Shown here piece by piece: positions 8,073-16,869 of a DNA stretch of 64,000 nucleotides. The position numbers and the translations under genes are program-made. The notes beneath the pieces were generated by a model. The model was not told the origin of the DNA. It did no database searches and saw nothing but the letters and a program-made list of their open reading frames with translations. Within the stretch, counting starts at the first letter, position 1. Each line of letters opens with the position of its first letter. Source of the stretch: CAZPDM01 sp964585305 (GTDB lineage: Bacteria; Planctomycetota; Uabimicrobiia; Uabimicrobiales; JABWCH01); NCBI GenBank assembly GCA_964585305.1, contig CAZPDM010000012.1, positions 1 through 64,000 on the forward strand, written 5' to 3'.

Positions 8073-9689
8073 ATGAAACCGCCAACATTTGGGTTATGGC
8101 CACCTATTGCGGATGCTCTTCATGTTTATAGGCGTCGTATTTTAGCAGAACCTGAAGCTCATTATGAACATATTTGGAGGTTATTACAACTTAATGAATC
8201 AATTATTGTATGTTTAGGGGCATTATTAGCAACAAGACTTAAATCTTTATGGGATGAAGATAAAGAAAAATCTTCCTTACTTAATGATATTTGTTCACGT
8301 ATAACAGGAGTTCCTTATTCATTAGATAAGTCTAATTCTAATACATTTCAAGGATGTTTGGAACAAGGTAGTATAATGCCTTGGATTGGCTTTTTTAATT
8401 ATTTTAAAAATATTTCTAAAATAAATCTTTCCTGTCAATTTTGCGAAGAAATTCATCAATATATTTCAACAACATTAAAAACTCCACTTTCTTTTTTAGA
8501 TTCTTGGAAAATTATTACTTCGGTTTCTTTATTTAATCGAGAACCATTGAATTTTTTAGATCGTTTTGAAGCTATCAATAAATTAAGAAATAAAATTGCA
8601 CATCTTCCTTTACCTACAGCTATTTTACCAGGATTACATCGTGGGTTGAGAAAAGAAGTTTTATCTTCAATATGTCCAAGCTATCGTAATAAAGAAGACG
8701 ATCATGTCCGAGATTTTGCAGAAACTGAATTTGCTACACCATTTGTTGGAAGAATTATCTTTGGAAATGTCTTTATTACTGGTTCAGATAATATTGGAGA
8801 AATTCCTGTAGATGATATTATTTTAAAAAAAGTCCAACAAAAGAAAAATCAAATATTTGTGCAACCTAAATTTTCAGAGAATACAGAAGGTTTAGTTTGG
8901 CCAGTAACTCCATTTTTTACAATTAATAATGAACTTAAAGTACTTTTATTATTTAAAGTAGACGACTTGCAAGAAGAAAATCCTGACGGAGAATATCATC
9001 GATTTGCAGCGGAATTAGCACCATTACAGCGTTATCCTATTGCTAAAGAAGATATTGAACCTTGGATACCTAAATATAGTATCAATACCAATGGATTTCC
9101 AAATAGAAATATAGAATATTATGATGATGATGATAAAGAATTTAATATAGAAAATAAAACTGGAGAAGTTATTTCTGAAGAGATCGATGCCGAAAATAAA
9201 ATTCAATTAGAGTCATTAAACTCAGATTTTTCGCAAAAAACATCTGAAGAATTACGCAATATTGCAGAAAAAGCATTTTGGACTAGAGATTATCCTTTAG
9301 CCATGAAAGCCTTTGATGAATTAGAAAAAAAACATGATACTCGATATTATAATGATGTAGCAAAGTCAAAACACGGTGCTTCCCTTTGGAGAATGGTCGA
9401 GCAATCTGTAAATCAAGAACAAAAAAAACAAGGATTAGATAAAGCTATCAGACTTTTAAGTGCCGCTGCTTTACATCGTGATCCTGAATATAAAGCACGT
9501 GCTCTTTATGAGAAATCCAAAGCTATGTGGCATCGTTGGTTAATAAAAGAAGATCTTAGTGATACAAAAGATTTAGAAGAATCCGTTGAAAGTGCTCGTC
9601 AGGCAACGCAATATTCTTATGAACAAGCTTATATCAATTGGTTAGAAAAGATTAGTATTGAAAAAGAAGACCGTATGCAATTGAATTAA
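8073..9689 (+). CDS. Unknown helical protein with a HEPN-like RxxxxH motif and TPR-like C-terminus
   Basis: A 538-residue soluble protein, with AGGAG 10 bases before the ATG. The first ~200 residues are helical and include AINKLRNKIAHLPLP, in which R172 and H177 form the R-X4-H motif typical of HEPN domains; many HEPN proteins are RNases or nucleotide-binding helpers in defence and toxin systems. Residues ~215-330 look beta-rich, 350-400 are acidic and low in complexity, and the C-terminal 150 residues are helical repeats resembling TPR (AEKAFWTRDYPLAMKAFDELEKKHDTR...). No toxin or antitoxin partner is visible. The HEPN assignment is inference from one motif. Confidence 0.6.
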   Translation: MKPPTFGLWPPIADALHVYRRRILAEPEAHYEHIWRLLQLNESIIVCLGALLATRLKSLWDEDKEKSSLLNDICSRITGVPYSLDKSNSNTFQGCLEQGSIMPWIGFFNYFKNISKINLSCQFCEEIHQYISTTLKTPLSFLDSWKIITSVSLFNREPLNFLDRFEAINKLRNKIAHLPLPTAILPGLHRGLRKEVLSSICPSYRNKEDDHVRDFAETEFATPFVGRIIFGNVFITGSDNIGEIPVDDIILKKVQQKKNQIFVQPKFSENTEGLVWPVTPFFTINNELKVLLLFKVDDLQEENPDGEYHRFAAELAPLQRYPIAKEDIEPWIPKYSINTNGFPNRNIEYYDDDDKEFNIENKTGEVISEEIDAENKIQLESLNSDFSQKTSEELRNIAEKAFWTRDYPLAMKAFDELEKKHDTRYYNDVAKSKHGASLWRMVEQSVNQEQKKQGLDKAIRLLSAAALHRDPEYKARALYEKSKAMWHRWLIKEDLSDTKDLEESVESARQATQYSYEQAYINWLEKISIEKEDRMQLN

Positions 9690-9694
9690 TTAAA

Positions 9695-9730
9695 AAAAAA
9701 GCATTGTTGTATTGACAATGCTTTTTCTTT
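9695..9730 (+). terminator. Rho-independent terminator after the HEPN-like gene
   Basis: A hairpin with stem GCATTGT (9701-9707) pairing with ACAATGC (9715-9721), preceded by an A run and followed by CTTTTTCTTT. It lies just after the stop codon at 9689 and before the small peptidase-like gene. Confidence 0.75.
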
Positions 9731-9747
9731 AAAGAAAGGATATTACT

Positions 9748-10050
9748 ATGGGTTGGGCAGGTTTTGCCATAGAAGCTCTAAAAAAAGGACAAACAATAAA
9801 AATTCGTCCACGAGGAAATTCTATGCGTGGGAAAATTAACGATCGAGATTTGGTAACAATTGCTCCATGTGATTCAAGAACTTTAGAAATTAATGATATT
9901 GTTTTATGCAAAGTTCATGGCCATGAATATTTGCATTTAATTAAAGCAAAAAATGGAAATCGATTTTTGATTGGAAATAATATTGGAGCTACAAACGGAT
10001 GGATAGGAGAACATTGTATTTTTGGAAAAGCGATAAAAATAGAAAAATAA
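9748..10050 (+). CDS. Small S24/S26-like (LexA / signal peptidase fold) protein
   Basis: A 100-residue protein with the S24/S26 core: RPRGNSMRGKINDRDLVTIAP (the Ser of GNSM would be the nucleophile), then DIVLCKVHG and a strand pair LHLIKAKNGNRFLIGNN, where the catalytic Lys would lie. It has neither a membrane anchor nor a DNA-binding domain, unlike SipW-type peptidases or LexA. AAAGAAAGGA supports the ATG. It converges on comEC with only 2 bases between the stop codons. Its role is unknown. Confidence 0.65.
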   Translation: MGWAGFAIEALKKGQTIKIRPRGNSMRGKINDRDLVTIAPCDSRTLEINDIVLCKVHGHEYLHLIKAKNGNRFLIGNNIGATNGWIGEHCIFGKAIKIEK

Positions 10051-10052
10051 TT

Positions 10053-12527
10053 TTAATAATTCCATTGCCATTGTAATGCCCCATATTCCCAGGTTGCATA
10101 AATTTTACAACCGAAATTGGAATATTTTTGTAATATTTCTTTTCTGGAAAATTTATCATTAGCATTGATGAACACACTTTCAGGTTGCAAGAATTTAATC
10201 AGTTCATCGGTTTGATATAATTGACCTCCATGATGAGGAATTTGCAGAAGAGAAATTGGTATTTTAAATTCTTGATTTTTGCATTGATAAATTTTGTAAT
10301 CTTGTAAAAATTCTTCACAACTTTTATCCGCTATATCACCAGTAAGTAAAAATCTAAATTCCGTTAGATTTCCTAGAAGTAAAAGCGAATGATTATTATC
10401 CCATCGAATGCCATGTTTTTGAATTTTTTCTCCCGGATTAAAAAAAATTAAAGTAGATTTTTCTAAATCTTTTGATGGAAATATCTGCTTATTACTAACT
10501 TCTATAATTTTAAAATTCATCCTTTGTAAAGAACGTAACCAAGGTGATTGTAAAATAAAAGAACGGTTAGCATATATACTAAAAATTTTACAAGATTGAG
10601 ATATTGCAAAAATGCCATTATAATGATCGCTATCATTATGAGAAAGAATAATAGCATCTAAGTTTGTAATTCCGCGATCTTGTAGAAATGGAATAATTAC
10701 ACGCTGGCCAATTTTTTTTGATTGAGATCCGCAATCATACAAAATTTTTTCACCCGTTGGAAGTTTAATATAGACACAGCACCCATGTCCAACGTGTAAA
10801 ACAATCAATTCTGCATGAGCTTGTTTTAAACATCTCAAATGCCCAGACTGCATGATAAGAAAAAATATTATAAACAGCCTTACATAATGATTCCAAAGAG
10901 ATAAGGGAAAAATAATAAACATGGCATAAAAGACAATCATCAAAAGTAAAAGCGGTGGAAGCCAATAGCAGATAAATATTTGCCATTGGCTAAAAGTATA
11001 AATACTTAGCATAAGAAAATCAGCTAAATATGTTAATATACTTCCAAGTATTTTCGCCCCCCAACCAATTCCTAATATGCTACATAGCAATAATATTGAA
11101 CCTATTAAAAGAATCGTAACAATAGGAATTGCAAATATACTAAAAAAAGCTGCTAAAATATTGCAATATCCAAAATGAAATATAATCAACGGGCAGGTCA
11201 ACAAAAAAACAACAACAGAGACTAATGTTAACTCTTTAAAATAAAACCAAACACAATAAAAATAATATAAATATTTGGATGTGTATTGATGTTGAAATTT
11301 AAAAAAAGCCCAAGTTGTAGAAAGAGGAATATATCCCTTTATGATTGATAATGAAGCTAGAAAAGTAAGTTGAAAACCTGCTAAGAATAATTCGCGTGGT
11401 TCAATCATCAGTAAAACTAGTGCAGCAAAGGAAAGTGTATGTATCGAGTGAGTAGTATATCCCCAATATAACCCAGAAAAATACAGGCAAATCATAATAA
11501 CTGTGCGAAAAACAGGTGTATCCATCCCAACTAATAAACCATAAAATAAAGCTAGAAATATCATCACTATCCAGCAAAAAAATATTGGCAATCGTATTTT
11601 TACTAAAAGAAAATATACAAAGCAAAGCACAAGAGAGACATGTAATCCGGAAATTGCTAACAGATGATAAACACCTGTATTACGAAAATTTTCCATATCT
11701 TTATCTGTTAATAATATTCTTGCTCCTAATAACAATGCCGCAAGAATATTTCCCGTTTCTGAATTAGTAGATTCACGTAAAATCTCTATATATCTTAAAC
11801 GTAAATAAAAGAAAAAGTCTAAAATAGTGTAGGTGCAACCTATTTCCCGTATTTGAATATCCTTGTTAGAACGAACGACTAAACAATAATAAATTCCCTT
11901 GCTATAGAAATGAAATCTAATATCGCTTTCTCCAGGATTTTTAGGCCCTTCAATGGGAGTAAGTTCTCCCCATATTTCAATTTTGTCTCCTAAAATAATA
12001 TTGGGACATGTTTCATAAACGGAAACTTTTATTAAAGGCGTATTCTTTTTAGAACGTTTTGAAAAACAATAATTATGGAAAAAATTTTTTCCTATTGATG
12101 TATTTTTTAATGGCCAAATACGTTCGCAATTATGTTGAATTTCTATATATTCAGGAAGAATTATCCAAGAATTTTTATAAAATAATTCTGATTCTAATTG
12201 GTTTGGATTTTTGCTTAGCCAATGTTGAGGAAACGGAGGTTCAATAACAGTTCCAATAATCTTAACATTTTCTTTTTTAGTAATGATTTCTGTAGGTTGC
12301 CTTTCTATACTCAAAGACATTCGCCACATTCCTAAGCATAAAACAACTAAGTAAAAAAATATTGCTTTTCTCAATAAACTAAAAAAAATGAAGTAAAAAA
12401 CACTTAGGATAGCTAACGCAGTTGAATTTGTAGGAAGTAACCAACATAAACCAATTCCCATCGCAAAAATAAGAACCGTTTGCGGTAAAAGTCCCCATTG
12501 CCGAAATAAAGAAGGCTTTTTCCACAT
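10053..12527 (-). CDS. comEC: ComEC/Rec2 family DNA-uptake channel protein
   Basis: This is the inner-membrane channel that carries single-stranded DNA into the cell during natural transformation. The 824-residue protein has N-terminal membrane segments, an OB-like soluble region (about 80-230), a central multi-helix Competence domain (LLGARILLTDKDMENFRNTGVYHLLAISGLHVSL) and a C-terminal metallo-beta-lactamase domain with SHNDSDHYNG, the HxDxDH metal motif. The start was placed at the ATG at 12527, which is preceded by AAAAGGAAAA; an earlier in-frame ATG would overlap comM. It lies 11 bases downstream of comM, so the two are probably cotranscribed. Confidence 0.9.
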   Translation of the reverse strand: MWKKPSLFRQWGLLPQTVLIFAMGIGLCWLLPTNSTALAILSVFYFIFFSLLRKAIFFYLVVLCLGMWRMSLSIERQPTEIITKKENVKIIGTVIEPPFPQHWLSKNPNQLESELFYKNSWIILPEYIEIQHNCERIWPLKNTSIGKNFFHNYCFSKRSKKNTPLIKVSVYETCPNIILGDKIEIWGELTPIEGPKNPGESDIRFHFYSKGIYYCLVVRSNKDIQIREIGCTYTILDFFFYLRLRYIEILRESTNSETGNILAALLLGARILLTDKDMENFRNTGVYHLLAISGLHVSLVLCFVYFLLVKIRLPIFFCWIVMIFLALFYGLLVGMDTPVFRTVIMICLYFSGLYWGYTTHSIHTLSFAALVLLMIEPRELFLAGFQLTFLASLSIIKGYIPLSTTWAFFKFQHQYTSKYLYYFYCVWFYFKELTLVSVVVFLLTCPLIIFHFGYCNILAAFFSIFAIPIVTILLIGSILLLCSILGIGWGAKILGSILTYLADFLMLSIYTFSQWQIFICYWLPPLLLLMIVFYAMFIIFPLSLWNHYVRLFIIFFLIMQSGHLRCLKQAHAELIVLHVGHGCCVYIKLPTGEKILYDCGSQSKKIGQRVIIPFLQDRGITNLDAIILSHNDSDHYNGIFAISQSCKIFSIYANRSFILQSPWLRSLQRMNFKIIEVSNKQIFPSKDLEKSTLIFFNPGEKIQKHGIRWDNNHSLLLLGNLTEFRFLLTGDIADKSCEEFLQDYKIYQCKNQEFKIPISLLQIPHHGGQLYQTDELIKFLQPESVFINANDKFSRKEILQKYSNFGCKIYATWEYGALQWQWNY

Positions 12528-12538
12528 ATATTTTCCTT

Positions 12539-14059
12539 TTAAAATTGCCAACTTCGAAATTGTATAGCTTCTGCGACATGACTGGCTAAAATATTTTCTG
12601 AACCCTCTATGTCTGCAATTGTCCTGCTAATTTTTAAAATTTTATGATATGCGCGAGCAGATAAGTATTTTTGTAAAACGGCTTGATTAAGTAATTTTTC
12701 TCCTGCATGATCCAATTGGCAAAATTGTTGAATTTGAGAAGTTCCTAATTGACTATTTGTTTCTAAATAATAAGGCCCAAGGCGTTTTTTTTGAATCTCT
12801 CTTGCTTGCTCAACTATCTTTTTCATGCTTAAAGAATCTAAACCAGACGCAGGAGTAGCTAAGTCTTGGTATTTAATTCTAGCAATTTGTAAATGGAGAT
12901 CGAAACGATCTAACAATGGCCCAGATATACGCCGATGGTATCGTTGGACCATGTATTCACTACAACGACATTGATGTTGAGCATCTCCAAAATAGCCACA
13001 GGGACAAGGATTCATAGCAGCAAGTAATAAAAATTGTGCAGGAAAATTCATGGTTTCTTTTGCTCGTGATATAGTAACAAAACCAGTTTCAATAGGCTGA
13101 CGTAATACTTCTAATGTATCTCTAGAAAATTCTGCAAGTTCATCTAAAAAAAGAACTCCGTTATGAGCTAAGCTTAATTCTCCAGGACGCGGAATACTTC
13201 CACCACCAACAAGTGCTATATTGCTGATAGTATGATGTGGCGAACGAAACGGAGGATATTGAACAAGTCCACTTTTAGGAGAAATCATTCCACAAACGCT
13301 ATAAATTCTAGAAGTTTCTAAAGATTGATTAAATGAAAGTGCAGGTAAAATACTACTTATACGACGTGCAAGCATTGTTTTCCCGGATCCTGGTGGCCCA
13401 ATCATAATGCAATGATGGCCTCCTGCCGCAGCTAAAAGCATTGCACGCTTCCCATATTCTTGCCCCAACACGTCTGCATAGTTATTTTTTTCTTCTCTAT
13501 TACCACTATTTCCTCTTTCAGACAATGTTTGATATGGCAAAATAGGCTCTTCACTGTTCAAAACTTTAACCGCTTCTACTAAGTTGCTTACAGGATATAT
13601 ATCCACAAAATTACAAACTGCGGCTTCATCGGCATTTTCTTTAGGAACAAGAATTTTCTTTATCTTTGCATGATATGCAGCTTCCAACATTGCAATAATA
13701 CCACGTACCGGACGAATTGCTCCATCCAAAGCAAGTTCTCCTACCATTGCTACATCTTGCAATTTTTCTTTAGCTACTAACTCACTGGCAGCCAGCAGCC
13801 CTACACTAATAGGCAAATCATATTGCCCACCTTGTTTTTTTAAGTCTGCTGGCGCAAGATTGATTAAAATACGCATATAAGGAAATGGAAGCCCGGAATT
13901 CACCATAGCTGTTTTTACACGATATTCTGCCTCTCGGATTGCAGTGTCTGGCAAACCTACGATTGTAAATTTTGGCAGTTTATTTGATAAATCTACTTCT
14001 ACTTGTACTAAGATGCCATCAATTCCTTTTGTTGCAAAAGACCATACCTTAGCAAGCAT
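12539..14059 (-). CDS. comM: ComM / YifB-type Mg-chelatase-like AAA+ ATPase
   Basis: A 506-residue protein with an N-terminal Lon-protease-like fold (MLAKVWSFATKGIDGILVQVEVDL, PAFT-like KFTIVGLPDTAIREAEYRVK), the AAA+ Mg-chelatase core with Walker A GPPGSGKT and Walker B VLFLDELAEF, a zinc-type segment (NPCPCGYFGDAQHQCRC) and a helical C-terminus. ComM is a helicase that promotes branch migration during integration of transforming DNA, which fits its pairing with comEC. The start at 14059 matches the family's normal N-terminus and follows AAGGAAAAT; the frame extends upstream to another ATG without family support. Confidence 0.9.
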   Translation of the reverse strand: MLAKVWSFATKGIDGILVQVEVDLSNKLPKFTIVGLPDTAIREAEYRVKTAMVNSGLPFPYMRILINLAPADLKKQGGQYDLPISVGLLAASELVAKEKLQDVAMVGELALDGAIRPVRGIIAMLEAAYHAKIKKILVPKENADEAAVCNFVDIYPVSNLVEAVKVLNSEEPILPYQTLSERGNSGNREEKNNYADVLGQEYGKRAMLLAAAGGHHCIMIGPPGSGKTMLARRISSILPALSFNQSLETSRIYSVCGMISPKSGLVQYPPFRSPHHTISNIALVGGGSIPRPGELSLAHNGVLFLDELAEFSRDTLEVLRQPIETGFVTISRAKETMNFPAQFLLLAAMNPCPCGYFGDAQHQCRCSEYMVQRYHRRISGPLLDRFDLHLQIARIKYQDLATPASGLDSLSMKKIVEQAREIQKKRLGPYYLETNSQLGTSQIQQFCQLDHAGEKLLNQAVLQKYLSARAYHKILKISRTIADIEGSENILASHVAEAIQFRSWQF

Positions 14060-14097
14060 AATATTTTCCTTAAAATAACTAAAAAATAATGAGATGT

Positions 14098-14125
14098 ATT
14101 TTAGAAAAAATCTAACAATTATCAA
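14098..14125 (-). promoter_or_regulatory. Candidate promoter for comM-comEC
   Basis: On the minus strand TTGATA (14120-14125) and TAAAAT (14098-14103) are separated by 16 bases, about 40 bases upstream of the comM start codon. Confidence 0.4.
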
Positions 14126-14144
14126 AAAAATCTAAATGAATATA

Positions 14145-14359
14145 CAAAAGTTTTTGGACTAAAAAATATGCCAACTACGTGTTTGAGATCCAACTGTGAG
14201 GAATTGAACCCGCCGTTGCAAATTTTTTTTGTTAAAGATAACCCTTTATAAACGGCGGGTTAATTCCTACCATGCACATCCGTGCATGGACAAGTTTCCT
14301 GAGATAAAGTTAGTACTGAGATAAGAATGTATAATAAATTCTTAGTCCAAATACTTTTG
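14145..14359. ncRNA. Unidentified structured element (RNA or miniature transposon-like)
   Basis: The 505-base gap between comM and the tRNA genes has no plausible gene but a clear fold. Outer arms 14145-14165 and 14338-14359 are near-perfect inverted repeats (about 18 of 20 pairs). Inside, 14199-14217 pairs with 14251-14268 in an 18-bp stem with one bulged G and a 33-base AT-rich loop, and 14270-14277 pairs with 14282-14289 in an 8-bp GC-rich stem with a 4-base loop. Two copies of CTGAGATAA-like sequence follow (about 14299 and 14316). It did not match tmRNA, SRP RNA or RNase P RNA by motif. It could be a 6S-like regulatory RNA or a MITE-type element. Strand is undetermined. Confidence 0.5.
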
Positions 14360-14522
14360 ACAACTTACTTAACAGTTATCAATTTTAAGAAATTTTACGA
14401 CAAATTATAATTTTCATCTCATTGATCTAGGGAATAAATAGGGAATAAAAATGTTTTTTTATTCTTGAAATATTTGCAATAAAATAAGTTATAAAAAATT
14501 TATTTTTCTTCAAAAATTTTGC

Positions 14523-14550
14523 TTGATTTTTGCAGGGGAATTGATATAAT
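14523..14550 (+). promoter_or_regulatory. Promoter for the tRNA-Pro genes
   Basis: TTGATT at 14523-14528 and a consensus TATAAT at 14545-14550, separated by 16 bases, lie 14 bases before the first tRNA gene. Confidence 0.7.
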
Positions 14551-14564
14551 ATATTTCATAAATC

Positions 14565-14640
14565 CGGGGTGTAGCTCAGTTTGGCTTAGAGTGTGTGGTT
14601 TGGGACCACAAGGTCGCTGGTTCGAATCCAGTCACCCCGA
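14565..14640 (+). tRNA. tRNA-Pro (anticodon UGG)
   Basis: A 76-base cloverleaf without encoded CCA. The acceptor stem CGGGGTG pairs with CACCCCG and is followed by discriminator A. The anticodon stem TGTGG/CCACA encloses the loop TTTGGGA, giving anticodon TGG. The T arm is GCTGG TTCGAAT CCAGT. It reads CCA and, by wobble, other proline codons. Confidence 0.95.
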
Positions 14641-14647
14641 CTTATAT

Positions 14648-14680
14648 CAAACACCCAAATTTATTTGGGTGTGTTTTTTA
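14648..14680 (+). terminator. Hairpin with T run between the two tRNA genes
   Basis: ACACCCAAA (14651-14659) pairs with TTTGGGTGT (14664-14672), followed by GTTTTTTA. It looks like a rho-independent terminator for the first tRNA, although partial read-through into the second, 52 bases downstream, is plausible. Confidence 0.65.
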
Positions 14681-14692
14681 TATATACGCCTT

Positions 14693-14768
14693 CGGGGCGT
14701 AGCTCAGCTTGGCTTAGAGTGCTTGGTTCGGGACCAAGAGGTCGCTGGTTCAAATCCAGTCGCCCCGA
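14693..14768 (+). tRNA. tRNA-Pro (anticodon CGG)
   Basis: A 76-base cloverleaf without encoded CCA. The acceptor stem CGGGGCG pairs with CGCCCCG, discriminator A. The anticodon stem CTTGG/CCAAG encloses TTCGGGA, giving anticodon CGG for CCG codons. The body is nearly identical to the upstream tRNA-Pro (UGG), suggesting tandem duplication followed by anticodon change. Confidence 0.95.
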
Positions 14769-14780
14769 TTTAAACAAAAA

Positions 14781-14822
14781 AAGAATTTTTAGGTTAATTT
14801 TCCTAAAAATTCTTTTTTTTTT
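14781..14822 (+). terminator. Strong terminator after the tRNA-Pro pair
   Basis: A 13-bp perfect stem (14781-14793 with 14802-14814) with an 8-base loop, followed by a run of T to 14822. Confidence 0.85.
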
Positions 14823-14861
14823 ATCAATTATTTTTAACGAAAAATATAAGGAGGAAAAACA

Positions 14862-15623
14862 ATGGGCCTTTCTCCAAGATTTCATTTAATTGCAATAATA
14901 TTAGTTTTATCTGGAATTATGTTGTTTTCCTATTATGCAGACATGATGTTTTTGAATTGGCTTCTTCCCAAACAAACAAATGAAACAAGAGAAATACTAT
15001 CTTTGTTAGGTTTAATCGTTGCAACAGGAATTGCTCTTTTCATTTTTTGGGAACATTGGCCAGAGTGGTATGAAGATATTGAAGAAGATATTTTACATGA
15101 ACTTACTTTACATGAAGAATCTGAAATATTTCGAATTTCATTAGTTCTTTCTATACTTCTTACTACAATTTTAGGTATATTGTGGCGTTGCTATTGGCCA
15201 TTTTTACTGGGATGTTCTTTGTTTGGAACTATCATTTGCTTATACATTGTAGATATAGTAACATATATTATTATTCAAGGTTGGGAAGGAATAAGCGAAT
15301 GTGTTAGCGATACTGCTTATAGTTCTTTGCCTGGATTATGGCTTGCAGCATTCATCATACTTTTTTTAACAACTATTTCTTCTTTAATTATTTATCCTGG
15401 ACTATGCTATCCTTCTCCAAATTCTCCAGAAATTTCTTCTCATGCACAAAATCAACCAACTACTCCTGAATCAAGTTTCTGGAAACAAATTCGACAAAAA
15501 ATCGAAGAATGGACAAACCCATCTAAACCAGAGCCAAAAGAACAAAATACTGAAAAAAACAGCAATACAAAAAACAGCACACCAACACCACAAAAAAATG
15601 AGGAAACAGACAAAAGAAAATAG
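14862..15623 (+). CDS. Multi-pass membrane protein with charged C-terminal tail, unknown function
   Basis: A 253-residue protein behind a strong ribosome binding site (AAGGAGG). It has about five hydrophobic helices in residues 5-190 (LIAIILVLSGIMLFSYY, LLGLIVATGIALFIF, LVLSILLTTILGILW, FLLGCSLFGTIICLYIVDI, LWLAAFIILFLTTISSLII), then a Pro/Lys/Asn-rich polar tail of about 60 residues that is probably cytoplasmic and disordered. An acidic loop (DIEEDILHELTLHEESE) lies between helices 2 and 3. It is monocistronic between the tRNA terminator and a separate promoter. No family was recognised. Confidence 0.65.
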   Translation: MGLSPRFHLIAIILVLSGIMLFSYYADMMFLNWLLPKQTNETREILSLLGLIVATGIALFIFWEHWPEWYEDIEEDILHELTLHEESEIFRISLVLSILLTTILGILWRCYWPFLLGCSLFGTIICLYIVDIVTYIIIQGWEGISECVSDTAYSSLPGLWLAAFIILFLTTISSLIIYPGLCYPSPNSPEISSHAQNQPTTPESSFWKQIRQKIEEWTNPSKPEPKEQNTEKNSNTKNSTPTPQKNEETDKRK

Positions 15624-15717
15624 CAAAAAGGGAAAAACTTATCAATCCCAAGTAGAACTCTGGTTACTCTTTTATTCCTTCATTTATTTTATACAAAAAT
15701 TTTGTATTCTTGATGAC

Positions 15718-15746
15718 TTGACAACTGAATTTAATTATCTTATAAT
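15718..15746 (+). promoter_or_regulatory. Consensus sigma70 promoter for the binding protein-chemoreceptor pair
   Basis: TTGACA at 15718-15723 and TATAAT at 15741-15746 with the optimal 17-base spacer, 60 bases upstream of the ATG at 15806. Confidence 0.85.
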
Positions 15747-15805
15747 TTCAATAATTTCAATATATTTGGTAATACATTAAGTAAATTTTTTTTAAGGATG
15801 TTATC

Positions 15806-16849
15806 ATGACGCAAAAGATTATATTATTTCTTTTAATAAGTGCTTCTATGGTTTTTGCTCAACAAGGAAAGAAACTGCTCTATATTGATTCTTACCATGA
15901 AGGTTATGCATGGAGCGATGCTATTACCAATGGCATAAAGAAAAATACACTGCCAGGAGTTGAACTAAAAGTATTCAGAATGGATACAAAGCGAAAAAGT
16001 GATGAGAGTTCCAAAGTCTTAGCTGGAATTAAAGCTATTGAAGAAATAAGCAGATTCCGGCCTGATGTGGTGATTGTCTCGGATGATAATGCTGTCAAGT
16101 ATGTGGTAGTTCCTTACATCACTAATCAGAAAAAAATCAAATACCAAATAAAAGACTCTGCAAACAAAGAAATAGATCAAGAGCAAAATATATCTGTGGA
16201 ATACAACCCCTACTTGCCTTTTATTTTTTGTGGTATCAATTGGGACGCTTCTAAATATAACTTACCCAAAGAAAGAGCGACTGGGATGTTAGAAGTCAGT
16301 CTTTATGATGCTTTGATTGTTCAGCTAGATAATACATGGAAATCAAAAAATAAAGGAGTTTCTAGAAAGATTAGATATGGATTTATATCTGCTGACAACG
16401 AAACAGAAAAAAAAGAAAAAGAACAATTAAGCCTACTTATTACATTGGATGAAGTTGTTTTTGTAAAAACTTTTGATGAATGGGCTACAGAATTTCAAAA
16501 GCTACAGAATAAAGTAGATATTCTTTTTTTTATCAACAATGCCGGAATTAGTAATTGGGATGATGAGAAGGCAGCACAAATTGTTACCAGAGAAAATTTA
16601 AAATCTATAACTGGAAGTATTTATGATTTTATGTCCACATTTGTATTGATTACATACGCTAAACTTGGAGAAGAACAAGGAGAATGGTCAGCAAAACAAG
16701 CAATGGCTATTTTAAAAGGAAAACAGATATCAGAAATACCTGTGAGTAAGAATCAACGAGGAATGTTTTATATTAATTTAAATATTGCAAAAAAAATAAA
16801 AGTGTTTTTCCCTATTGAATTCCTCCAAATAGCTACTTTAATAAAATAA
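15806..16849 (+). CDS. Periplasmic ABC-type substrate-binding protein, likely chemoreceptor partner
   Basis: A 347-residue protein with a signal peptide (MTQKIILFLLISASMVFAQQ). The mature part has the two-lobe type I periplasmic binding fold of the ABC-sub-bind/TrpX-like group: KKLLYIDSYHEGYAWSDAITNGIKKNT..VELKVFRMDTKR at the start, RPDVVIVSDDNAVKYVVVPY in lobe 1, IFCGINWDASKYNLP and DILFFINNAG in lobe 2. No permease or ATPase gene is adjacent; instead a chemoreceptor gene follows 20 bases downstream. It therefore more likely presents a ligand to the receptor than feeds a transporter. The ligand is unknown. Confidence 0.75.
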   Translation: MTQKIILFLLISASMVFAQQGKKLLYIDSYHEGYAWSDAITNGIKKNTLPGVELKVFRMDTKRKSDESSKVLAGIKAIEEISRFRPDVVIVSDDNAVKYVVVPYITNQKKIKYQIKDSANKEIDQEQNISVEYNPYLPFIFCGINWDASKYNLPKERATGMLEVSLYDALIVQLDNTWKSKNKGVSRKIRYGFISADNETEKKEKEQLSLLITLDEVVFVKTFDEWATEFQKLQNKVDILFFINNAGISNWDDEKAAQIVTRENLKSITGSIYDFMSTFVLITYAKLGEEQGEWSAKQAMAILKGKQISEIPVSKNQRGMFYINLNIAKKIKVFFPIEFLQIATLIK

Positions 16850-16869
16850 GTACAGATGAAAGGCAATCT

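Noticed and set aside
14145..14359. tmRNA, RNase P RNA or SRP RNA
   Set aside because: None of the hallmark sequences of these RNAs (tag-peptide frame, GAGGAAAGTCC-type core, GGAA tetraloop core) is present; a 6S-like RNA stays possible but unproven.
14519..14889. Protein-coding frames across the tRNA region on both strands
   Set aside because: They overlap two clear tRNA genes and their terminators and have no protein-like composition.
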